Positions 50,476 through 58,051 of a stretch of 64,000 bases of DNA are shown here, in pieces. Numbering within the stretch: the first letter of the stretch is position 1; each line of letters opens with the position of its first letter. A program made the translations under genes and the position numbers. Source of the DNA: CAYRQP01 sp964426545 (GTDB lineage: Bacteria > Fermentibacterota > Fermentibacteria > Fermentibacterales > JCC-6); contig CAYRQP010000002.1 in the NCBI GenBank assembly GCA_964426545.1, positions 62,001-126,000 on the forward strand, given 5' to 3'. Below the pieces are notes generated by a model, which had not been told where the DNA came from, made no database searches, and was given only the letters and a program-made list of their open reading frames with translations.

Positions 50476-51842
50476 GAAAAAGTGGAGTAGAACTTGTTAT
50501 TTTCGCATGCCTGCTACTGATATTGAATATCTCAGGCTGCAGCACTAAAACCAACCCTGAAAAAAGGTCAGTAATACTAATAAGTATCGATACTATGCGT
50601 GCTGACCATCTCCGGTGCTATGGATATGACAGGAAAACCTCACCAACGATGGACAGTCTTGCTCTAGCAGGCACAAGATGGACTTCCTGCCAGGCACAAT
50701 CTCCATGGACACTGCCGTCTCATGCAAGTATCTGGACCGGTCTATCGGTCGATGCACACGGTACGAGATGGGATGAATGCGGTATGCATGTACTTGTTCC
50801 GTATCTCCCGTCACTGCCGAAAATTCTGAATGATGAAGGATTCAAAACAGCAGCTTTCACGAATGTTGCATATCTAAGTCCTGACTACGGATTCGACAGG
50901 GGATTCGATGAGTTCACCTGGCATCCGAATGGAGCAGGACGAGCAAGAACCACGATTGATAATGCTCTGCAATGGATTCTTCATAATGCTGATAAAGATG
51001 AACCGTTCTTTCTTTTGTTGCATTTTTTCGATGTCCATGCTCCTTATGCACCGCCGGCTCCTCCGGAGCGGTTTTTCGAAGATGTCGATGTTCTGGAAGA
51101 CAGCATTACTTGGAGTGATATCAAGGGAGATTCATCGACTGCTTTCCGGCAGGAAAACCTGAACGGCCTAATCGACCTCTATGATGCAGAAATAAGATGC
51201 ATCGACGAGCAGTTGAACAGGTTGATGGCACAATTGCGCTATATGGAAATTGATGACAATACCCTAATCATAATTGTCTCCGACCACGGCGAAGAATTCA
51301 TGGATCATGGTTCATGGGGACACGGACACACACTCTATCAGGAACTGCTCGAAGTACCCCTGATAATGACAGGTCCGGATGTTCCGTCCGGGATAGTGGA
51401 TTCGACTGTTGTGGGACATTTCGACATTCTACCTACTATCCTCGATTATCTCGATATAGACATTCCGGAGAATATAGAAGGTATGAATATTCTGGGCGGG
51501 CAGATAAGGGAGAACAGGGGGGTACCTTCCGGTGGTGCAACTCCGGTAAGGCATCTCGAACTGAGCAGCAAAGGTGATTCTATCATTGTCAGTGCAGACA
51601 ATCAGCTTCATTGTGTACGCATTGGAGAGAAGAAAATCTACTGGATATTGCAGGGAGACAGTATCCGTTCCTATAATCTACTGACTGACCCGCTGGAACT
51701 AGAACCGCAGGAAGACACTCTTCTATGCCTGGAAATGATTGAAGAATTTGTCAATATTCCACTGCAGGCACATCCTGCTTATGTCGTAATAACTGATACA
51801 ACGATAAACGAAGCGCTTGAAGGATTGGGATACATAAGATGA
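50472..51842 (+). CDS. Sulfatase/alkaline phosphatase superfamily lipoprotein, paralog 3
   Basis: 456 aa. Lipobox ISGC (C23), VILISIDTMRADHLRCYGYDRKTSP, PWTLPSHASIWTGLSVDAHGTRW with Thr80, LHFFDVHAPYAPP, VSDHGEEFMDHGSWGHG and end GLGYIR. More like paralog 4 than 1 and 2 (shared GFDRGFDEFTWHPNGAGRAR-type segment and DHGEEF). Starts in the ATGA of paralog 2. Confidence 0.85.
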   Translation: MRKSGVELVIFACLLLILNISGCSTKTNPEKRSVILISIDTMRADHLRCYGYDRKTSPTMDSLALAGTRWTSCQAQSPWTLPSHASIWTGLSVDAHGTRWDECGMHVLVPYLPSLPKILNDEGFKTAAFTNVAYLSPDYGFDRGFDEFTWHPNGAGRARTTIDNALQWILHNADKDEPFFLLLHFFDVHAPYAPPAPPERFFEDVDVLEDSITWSDIKGDSSTAFRQENLNGLIDLYDAEIRCIDEQLNRLMAQLRYMEIDDNTLIIIVSDHGEEFMDHGSWGHGHTLYQELLEVPLIMTGPDVPSGIVDSTVVGHFDILPTILDYLDIDIPENIEGMNILGGQIRENRGVPSGGATPVRHLELSSKGDSIIVSADNQLHCVRIGEKKIYWILQGDSIRSYNLLTDPLELEPQEDTLLCLEMIEEFVNIPLQAHPAYVVITDTTINEALEGLGYIR

Positions 51843-53179
51843 GATTTTCAAAATATACTATCTATGTACTTGTAATTGTATTACTGACAAATTCTTCATG
51901 CCGCCTGTCACCAAAATCAGACATGCCCAATGTAATTCTGATAAGCATAGACACCCTCAGGGGTTCTAACCTTGGCTGCTACGGATATCGTCGGAATACC
52001 TCACCGGCGATAGATAGTCTTGCGCAAACGGGTACAATGTGGGCGGACTGTCAGGCACAGTCTCCATGGACCCTTCCCTCGCATGCCACAATGTGGACCG
52101 GTCTCTCGGAAGCCGCACACAAGACAAGTTGGTATGATGACGAAATGCATGTTCTTGATCCGTCTCTTCCCACTATTGCATCGGTTCTTCACGGGGAAGG
52201 ATACAGAACTGCGGCTTTCACCAACATCTGCTATCTGAGCCCGGAATATGGCTTCGACCGCGAATTCGACCATTTTTCGTGGTACCCCGATGGAAACGGC
52301 AGAGCAAGAGCGACTGTCGAAGAAGTCTCTGTCTGGCTCGAAGAGAACATAGGTAATCCCAATCCGTTCTTCATGGTTATTCACTTCTATGATGTTCACA
52401 TGCCCTATAATCCACCACCCCCTTATGATACGGAATTCATCAGGATAGGGATGGGAGTGGATTCTACCACCTGGTGGGATGTAACCGAAGACGGTGAACT
52501 CCTGAATCCGGATGACCTCGAACAACTGCTTGCTTTGTATGATGGGGAAGTTAGATGGGTCGATTCACAATTAGGGGTTCTCTTTGGCAATATGAGAGAA
52601 CTGGGGCTGGATGAAAACACAATAATCATAATCACCTCAGACCACGGAGAAGAGTTTCTGGAACATGGGGGATGGGGACACGGACAGACACTGTATCAGG
52701 AACAGCTTCATGTTCCACTGATAATAACAGGTCCTGGTATTCCTGCTGATTCCGTGAATACGAATGTTGCAGGATTATGGGATATTTTCCCAACGATTAC
52801 GGGACTTCTTGGTTATGAAACACCAGCGAATGTAGAAGGCAGGGACCTGTTTGATATCGATGGCAGAAGACGAAGTGTTCCTGCAGGTGCCGTGGGACCG
52901 GACAGGTATCTTGTTGTAGAAGACATAGGACAGGTGTTCGAGCCTCGGGAAATGGCTGCGGTCAGGATAGGTTTCGATAAAATAATATGGGATATCAAGG
53001 AAGATTCGATGGAAGCATTCAACCTGGCCGAAGACCCTGATGAATTCAGAATTCTCCTACCTGCTGTTTACCTAATTGACGAGGTAGAAAACTACCGCCT
53101 GACCCCGCCGCAATGTTCTCCACCGCCCGTCTCCGGTGAATCCAACGATGTCCTCCAGGACCTCGGCTACATAAATTAA
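51839..53179 (+). CDS. Sulfatase/alkaline phosphatase superfamily lipoprotein, paralog 4
   Basis: 446 aa. Signal with lipobox TNSSC (C21), VILISIDTLRGSNLGCYGY (RGSN replaces the RADH of the other three copies), PWTLPSHATMWTG with Thr78, VIHFYDVHMPYNPP, TSDHGEEFLEHGGWGHG, end DLGYIN. Four-base overlap with paralog 3. Ends two bases before the left inverted repeat of the RAYT element. Confidence 0.85.
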   Translation: MRFSKYTIYVLVIVLLTNSSCRLSPKSDMPNVILISIDTLRGSNLGCYGYRRNTSPAIDSLAQTGTMWADCQAQSPWTLPSHATMWTGLSEAAHKTSWYDDEMHVLDPSLPTIASVLHGEGYRTAAFTNICYLSPEYGFDREFDHFSWYPDGNGRARATVEEVSVWLEENIGNPNPFFMVIHFYDVHMPYNPPPPYDTEFIRIGMGVDSTTWWDVTEDGELLNPDDLEQLLALYDGEVRWVDSQLGVLFGNMRELGLDENTIIIITSDHGEEFLEHGGWGHGQTLYQEQLHVPLIITGPGIPADSVNTNVAGLWDIFPTITGLLGYETPANVEGRDLFDIDGRRRSVPAGAVGPDRYLVVEDIGQVFEPREMAAVRIGFDKIIWDIKEDSMEAFNLAEDPDEFRILLPAVYLIDEVENYRLTPPQCSPPPVSGESNDVLQDLGYIN

Positions 53180-53180
53180 G

Positions 53181-54035
53181 AATTAAAGGGACAGTATACT
53201 TAATTGCCATTTGCCATTGAATTAAAGGGACAGTATACTTAACTATTGGCAAACTTGTAGAAAGGAGGACAACTAGAATGGTCAGAATGGCAAGAGCAGT
53301 TATTCCCAATATTCCACATCATGTAACACAACGAGGGGTTCGGTCATTACCGATATTTCACAGTGAGAGTGACTATCACATTTACTTAAAACTAATACAA
53401 AAACAGTGTGAAGAGCATGAACTTAGCATACTCACCTATTGTCTGATGCCGAATCATGTTCACTTTCTTGCAGTTCCGGGTACCAGTGACAGCCTAGCAA
53501 ATGCAATAGGAGAAGCTCATCGAAGATATACTCTGCATATCAACAAACAACAGAATGTCAAAGGCCATCTTTTTCAAGAACGCTTTTTTTCCTGTCCACT
53601 TGATATCAAGCATACATTTGCTGCGTTTAAATACATCTTGCAGAATCCTGTGAAGGCTAACATTGTTCGAAATATCGAAGACTATGAATGGTCCGGTGCA
53701 AAGTATCACCTCAGTATAGCAGATTCCGATCCTCTTATCGACTCTGAAAAGGTAGCTGATTACATCGGTGGTACTAAAGATCTGCTTCTTGCCGTTTCTT
53801 CTGTAAGTGAAGAACTGATAGAACAAATTCGAAAGACAACAAGAACAGGGCGACCATGTGGAGGAGAGTTATTCGTTAAGAAACTCGAATCCATCACCGG
53901 ACGAAGGCTCTCTAAACAGAAACCGGGACCAAAGATAGCGAAACAATCACTTTCAAACAGTAACAGCGAATAATTAAGTATACTGTCCCTTTAAATACTC
54001 TTCAATTAGCAATTAAGTATACTGTCCCTTTAATT
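53181..54035. mobile_element. RAYT element bounded by 25-bp perfect inverted repeats
   Basis: The 25 bases at 53181-53205 (AATTAAAGGGACAGTATACT then TAATT) are the exact reverse complement of 54011-54035. A second, inner pair of the same motif is at 53220-53242 and 53972-53995, so each side has two direct copies in mirror orientation. The only gene inside is the Y1 transposase. The left end starts two bases after the stop of sulfatase paralog 4; the right end contains the TAA stop of the convergent flavoprotein gene. Confidence 0.9.
53278..53973 (+). CDS. REP-associated tyrosine transposase (RAYT, Y1/IS200-like)
   Basis: 231 aa. MARAVIPNIPHHVTQRGVRS, the HUH metal site in LMPNHVHFLAV, the GHLFQERFFSCPLD block and FKYILQNPVKANIV are signatures of the Y1_Tnp family called REP-associated tyrosine transposases. 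These cut and join single-stranded DNA at palindromes. GGAGG at 53263-53267 supports ATG 53278. The basic tail (about 200-231) could bind DNA. The enzyme is intact and probably serves the palindromes in the window; that link is inference. Confidence 0.92.
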   Translation: MVRMARAVIPNIPHHVTQRGVRSLPIFHSESDYHIYLKLIQKQCEEHELSILTYCLMPNHVHFLAVPGTSDSLANAIGEAHRRYTLHINKQQNVKGHLFQERFFSCPLDIKHTFAAFKYILQNPVKANIVRNIEDYEWSGAKYHLSIADSDPLIDSEKVADYIGGTKDLLLAVSSVSEELIEQIRKTTRTGRPCGGELFVKKLESITGRRLSKQKPGPKIAKQSLSNSNSE

Positions 54036-55796
54036 ATTTGCGATGGCTTTCGCGGCGCGCATACCATCGGCGATGGCTGTGATGACATCACCGGCTCCGG
54101 GTGTGATATCCCCGCCGGCATAAATGTTGGCAACACCGGTGTACTGATGTTCATCAACCATGATTGTACCTCGTTGAATATCCATTTTCGCGGATATTTC
54201 TTCGGGGAGGAAACTCAGGTCAGAAGATTGTCCAATAGCAATGATAACCGTATCACAGTCGATTGTCGTTCTTTTGGCATCATCGAATACCGGATTGAAC
54301 CTGCCTTCGCTGTCGAAGACTGAAACACATCTCCGGAACTCAATACCGCCAACCTTTCCGTCCTGTTCGATTATTCGCACCGGTCCCCGAGAAGTGTCGA
54401 TTCCGATGCCTTCCTCTAAAGCTTCCTCGATCTCTTCAATATCAGCAGGCATCTCGCTTCGGGACTCGAGGCAGACAGCATGGACATTGGCAGCACCAAG
54501 GCGTACAACAGTTCGGGCTGCATCCATTGCCACATTGCCGCCACCGATAACCACAATGTCCGGGGTTATTTCAGTATTGCCTTTTTCCGGTTCGGATGTG
54601 AGGAAATCCAGGGCATTTATTACACCGGGTAGTTCTACACCCGGTATATCTATGAGAGAACTGTCGGGGCGGCCTGCAGAAATGAACACTGCATGATATT
54701 CTGATGAGAATGCAGTCAGATCTTCAGGAGTTATTTCAGTATTGTAATGGAAATTCACTCCGGCATCGCTGAAAACACCTATAGTCTTGCCGTAACCATC
54801 TAAAGGCAGCCTGTATTCCGGAATTGCCCGTTTCGCGATGCCGCCACCGGCTTCGTCCTTCTCGAAGATATGCGTCTCGAATCCCATTCTGCTCAGGTAA
54901 TATCCGGCTGAAAGACCTGCCGGTCCGGCTCCTATAATTGCGACCTTTTTCCCGTTCGGCTCGAGAGGAATTTTATCGGTTGCCAGAACATCAGACAGAG
55001 ATTCGAACTGCTCACAGGCAAAGCGTTTCAGCCAGCGGATTGCAATGGATTCACCCTGATGCCCCATGGCACATACGGATTCGCATTCCCTTGTGCAGAC
55101 TTTTCCACATACTTCAGGAAGCGGGTTGTTGTCGAAGAACAGGCTGACAGATTGCGAATAATCTCCTTCGGCAATTGCCCGGAGGTAATCAGGAATATGC
55201 ATGTGTGCAGGGCACGCTGTAACACATAATCCGCACTGAATGCATCTCGAAGCTTCGGCTGCAGCCTGCTCTATCGAATATCCTTCGACAACTTCCATGA
55301 AGTTCTTTTTTCTCTCTTCAGGGGAGACTACGGGCATTTCTTCTCTCGGAGAACCTGCCCACTGCAGAAGATCATTATTCTGACAATAACCTTTTGCAGA
55401 TTTATCCCATGCTTTTCTGTCTTTGCCCGGTATATAAACACATGTATCAGCTTTAAAGGTTGCCCAACTGTATGTGTTGGACATAGAGAGGGAACCTGTC
55501 GAACAGACATCTACGCAAAGGCTGCACCAGCAGCATCTGCCGTAATCAACGCGCGGTCTTAGTCCGGAATCGCCTTTCTCGGGAGTCGAGTTATCGGGAT
55601 TCATCATCCCAATAGCCATGTTCTGGCATATCTCCTCACATCGACCGCATCCGATACATTTGTCTAAGTCATTCTTATGGAAGCCCCTGTACCTGCCAGC
55701 TCCCGGATTCTTCTTCTGTGGATACGGAATGGTATCTGCTTTCTTTGCAGCGCGGGACCAGGCAAGGAATGGAGAAATTATATCCGTGAATCTCAT
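54030..55796 (-). CDS. Ferredoxin-flavoprotein fusion: NuoI/MbxN-like 2x[4Fe-4S] plus NfnB/GltD-like NAD(P)H oxidoreductase
   Basis: 588 aa. Residues 47-57 (CIGCGRCEEIC) and 88-98 (CCWCSLCVDVC) bind two 4Fe-4S clusters like NuoI/MbxN. From about 160 it is GltD/NfnB-like: cluster motif CIQCGLCVTAC (185-195), VCGKVCTRECESVC, FAD motif VAIIGAGPAGLSAGYYL and NAD(P) motif IVVIGGGNVAMDAARTV, end GDITPGAGDVITAIADGMRA. No gltB nearby, so not glutamate synthase. Probably the electron gateway between ferredoxin/NAD(P)H and the membrane complex. Its stop lies in the right repeat of the RAYT element. Confidence 0.88.
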   Translation of the reverse strand: MRFTDIISPFLAWSRAAKKADTIPYPQKKNPGAGRYRGFHKNDLDKCIGCGRCEEICQNMAIGMMNPDNSTPEKGDSGLRPRVDYGRCCWCSLCVDVCSTGSLSMSNTYSWATFKADTCVYIPGKDRKAWDKSAKGYCQNNDLLQWAGSPREEMPVVSPEERKKNFMEVVEGYSIEQAAAEASRCIQCGLCVTACPAHMHIPDYLRAIAEGDYSQSVSLFFDNNPLPEVCGKVCTRECESVCAMGHQGESIAIRWLKRFACEQFESLSDVLATDKIPLEPNGKKVAIIGAGPAGLSAGYYLSRMGFETHIFEKDEAGGGIAKRAIPEYRLPLDGYGKTIGVFSDAGVNFHYNTEITPEDLTAFSSEYHAVFISAGRPDSSLIDIPGVELPGVINALDFLTSEPEKGNTEITPDIVVIGGGNVAMDAARTVVRLGAANVHAVCLESRSEMPADIEEIEEALEEGIGIDTSRGPVRIIEQDGKVGGIEFRRCVSVFDSEGRFNPVFDDAKRTTIDCDTVIIAIGQSSDLSFLPEEISAKMDIQRGTIMVDEHQYTGVANIYAGGDITPGAGDVITAIADGMRAAKAIANN

Positions 55797-55798
55797 GA

Positions 55799-56917
55799 TT
55801 ACCTCTCTATCTCAGGGGGACAGGTTGTCAGGCTTACCATGATATTGGAGACATCAGCAATGTTCGCACCGACAAGCATACGCTCTAAGAGAGTTATGGC
55901 ATGAATGAATGACGGACCTCTTACATGAACTCTTCTTGGCTTCAGTCCACCGTCGCTGACGACATAGTATCCATACTCACCTCTTGCCGACTCGACTCTT
56001 GTATAAACTTCCCCTGCAGGAATCTTCCATTCCGTCAGGTTGGGAAGGGGAGCCGCAACTGTGCCATCGGGCATGAAATCGAGTATCTGTCGGATAAGAC
56101 TGATACTGAGGTCTATTTCCCGGCGACGTACTTTTGCTCTCGAATAGATGTCACATCCGTTTTCGGTCACGACATCGAACCTCAGTTCTTCATAAACTTC
56201 ATAGGGGCTGTTCTTTCTAACATCGCGGATAGAACCGCTTCCGCGGGCTATGGGACCAACAAGGCCGAGTTCATCTACCCATTCGGGTTTAACAACTCCG
56301 ACACCAACGGTTCTGTCCTTGAAAACAGAATTGTTGAGTATAAGTCTCTCCATTTCGGGAAGGCGTTCTTCTATTATTTCGAGTGCAACCAGTATTCGGG
56401 TTTCAAAGCCTTCCGGAAGATCTCGTCTGACACCGCCGGGGATAATGTACATATGATAGATGCGGGCGCCGCTCAGTTCTTCGAAGAGGTCGAGAATGAA
56501 GTCCCTGAAAGTAATTCCCCACATTGCACCTGTACCGAGTCCAATTGTTCCCGCCTGTCCGCCGAATGCCATTAGATTGACAGCAAGCCGGGCAAGTTCG
56601 AGAACAAGTGTACGAATCCACTTTGCCCGTACAGGTACTTCTATTCCCGTTAGTTTTTCGACAGCCAGGGCATAACACTCTTCATTGATATCCGGTTCAG
56701 GAACGCAGATTCTGCTGACGAGGGGGAAGTTCTGAATCCAGAGTCTGCGCTCCATCAGTTTCTCGAAACCGCGGTGAAGATAGCCTACATGAGTGATTGC
56801 TTTTGTTATCTCATCACCATCGAACCACATTTCTATACTCATATTTCCCGTTACACCGGGATGCTGAGGTCCAAAATAGAGATGTGTAGTTTTCAACGGG
56901 TCTGTAGCATTACTCAT
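55799..56917 (-). CDS. NuoD/MbxL-like large subunit without NiFe-binding cysteine pairs
   Basis: 372 aa. LYFGPQHPGVTGNMSIEMWFDG and GYLHRGFEKLMERR are shared by NuoD and group 4 hydrogenase large subunits. Hydrogenases need CxxC near each end; here the first site reads CVPE (C71, E74) and the last CPPE (C366, E369), so only one Cys of each pair remains and no NiFe site is expected. This resembles MbxL/MbsL rather than MbhL or true NuoD. It docks with the NuoB-like subunit. Overlaps NuoC by eight bases. Confidence 0.87.
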   Translation of the reverse strand: MSNATDPLKTTHLYFGPQHPGVTGNMSIEMWFDGDEITKAITHVGYLHRGFEKLMERRLWIQNFPLVSRICVPEPDINEECYALAVEKLTGIEVPVRAKWIRTLVLELARLAVNLMAFGGQAGTIGLGTGAMWGITFRDFILDLFEELSGARIYHMYIIPGGVRRDLPEGFETRILVALEIIEERLPEMERLILNNSVFKDRTVGVGVVKPEWVDELGLVGPIARGSGSIRDVRKNSPYEVYEELRFDVVTENGCDIYSRAKVRRREIDLSISLIRQILDFMPDGTVAAPLPNLTEWKIPAGEVYTRVESARGEYGYYVVSDGGLKPRRVHVRGPSFIHAITLLERMLVGANIADVSNIMVSLTTCPPEIER

Positions 56918-57479
56918 TGTTTTTATCCTTCATTGGAACAGGGGTGTCCCACTCACCCGTACTATCTGCTATGTATTCTCTGGGGTCGATGTGTTCTCTT
57001 TCGCGTCTTTCCCCATAAGTCCGCAGTGAGTATTCGAGTGTGTCGAAATCCCGACGCAGAGGAGGAATATCCTTCCATCCTTCGAGAAGGAAATCTTCCT
57101 TTTGACGGGAGTTACCCGGAAAATCGATACCGTACATCTCGTGGAGTTCCCGCTCGAAAATGATGGCTGTTTCCCAAATATCTCCAAGAGTAGGGACAAT
57201 GCAATTCTTACGTGGAAATTCAGCAGAAAGAATAAAAATGTCCACTCCTGTTGCGTCTTCGAGTATCCATGTGAGTTGAAAAAGGTCATCTTCAATCCTG
57301 TCGACCACGGAAATCAACTGAAGCGTTCTCAATTCGTAAATCTGTTTTGCTGACAGAAGCATCTCGACCACATGAGATCGAGGTATACTGATATGAAGAT
57401 AGTGGTCTTCTTTTCTGATGACATCGAAGTCGAAACTCAAATTGTCAGTAATTGAATGAAGCTTGTTTTCCATATTCAT
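56910..57479 (-). CDS. NuoC/MbxK-like subunit
   Basis: 189 aa. FQLTWILEDATGVDIFILSAEFPRKN and WETAIIFERELHEMYGIDFPGN, the latter with the conserved ERE..D..GI.F motif of the 30-kDa complex I subunit (NuoC) and MbhK/MbxK. It tethers the large subunit in the peripheral arm. Starts one base after the NuoB stop; ATG 57479 or the ATG two codons later are both possible. Confidence 0.87.
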   Translation of the reverse strand: MNMENKLHSITDNLSFDFDVIRKEDHYLHISIPRSHVVEMLLSAKQIYELRTLQLISVVDRIEDDLFQLTWILEDATGVDIFILSAEFPRKNCIVPTLGDIWETAIIFERELHEMYGIDFPGNSRQKEDFLLEGWKDIPPLRRDFDTLEYSLRTYGERREREHIDPREYIADSTGEWDTPVPMKDKNNE

Positions 57480-57480
57480 C

Positions 57481-58044
57481 CTACCAGTTGTAATCCGGGA
57501 GATCCCAGTCGCTGATTATCTTCTTCTGGTTTTCCCTGTAATAATCGAGATTTTCCTTATAGTGTATCCAGCCGGTTGCATCCCCGCTCTTTATTTTGCT
57601 TATAAGAAGTGAAAAACCGTCTATAATCGCTTCGGGGCGGGGCATACAGCCATTCACATATACATCCACAGGAAGGTATTTATCCAGAATGTTGAGTGTA
57701 TTGTAGGAGTCGAAATACATCCCGCCGTTCATGGTGCAGGACCCGAGTGCGACTATGTATTTCGGATCCTGAATCTGTTCATAAACCCTGATAACTCTCT
57801 TGAGTGTCTTTACGGCAAGATAACCTGAAATGATGAGTACATCCGCTTGCCGGGGAGTTGGCCGCATTGCTATCCCGAATCTCTCCATATCGAATCTCGA
57901 AGTGTAAAGCGGACGAAGTTCAATGGCTCCGCAGCCGGTGCCGTAGGCGGTAACCCACAGGCTGTTGGCTCTTGCCATGTTATCTACCTTATCCCAGATT
58001 TTCTTTCTCACATCCGGTTTATCGGGCACTTCATTGCAGTACAT
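57481..58044 (-). CDS. NuoB/MbxJ-like subunit with only three cluster cysteines
   Basis: 187 aa. SLWVTAYGTGCGAIELRP, ADVLIISGYLAVKTLKRVIRVYEQI, VALGSCTMNGG and VNGCMPRPEAI fit the NuoB/hydrogenase small-subunit family that holds the proximal 4Fe-4S cluster. NuoB has a tandem CC and MbhJ a CxxC at the first site; here only C38 is present (CGAIE), with C103 and C133, giving three cysteines. That is what a site-differentiated cluster would need, as described for MBS. Seven bases after NuoH. Confidence 0.87.
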   Translation of the reverse strand: MYCNEVPDKPDVRKKIWDKVDNMARANSLWVTAYGTGCGAIELRPLYTSRFDMERFGIAMRPTPRQADVLIISGYLAVKTLKRVIRVYEQIQDPKYIVALGSCTMNGGMYFDSYNTLNILDKYLPVDVYVNGCMPRPEAIIDGFSLLISKIKSGDATGWIHYKENLDYYRENQKKIISDWDLPDYNW

Positions 58045-58051
58045 AATCCTC

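Noticed and set aside
47755..53179. True formylglycine sulfatases
   Set aside because: The C/S-x-P-S-R motif is absent; Thr-Leu-Pro-Ser-His stands in its place in all four.
53181..54035. CRISPR array or toxin locus between the sulfatases and the respiratory operon
   Set aside because: Only four copies of one motif in mirrored pairs with a transposase between; no regular spacers and no cas genes.
54030..55796. Small subunit of glutamate synthase (gltD)
   Set aside because: No gltB nearby, an extra NuoI-like ferredoxin domain at the N-terminus, and position at the end of an Mbx-type operon.
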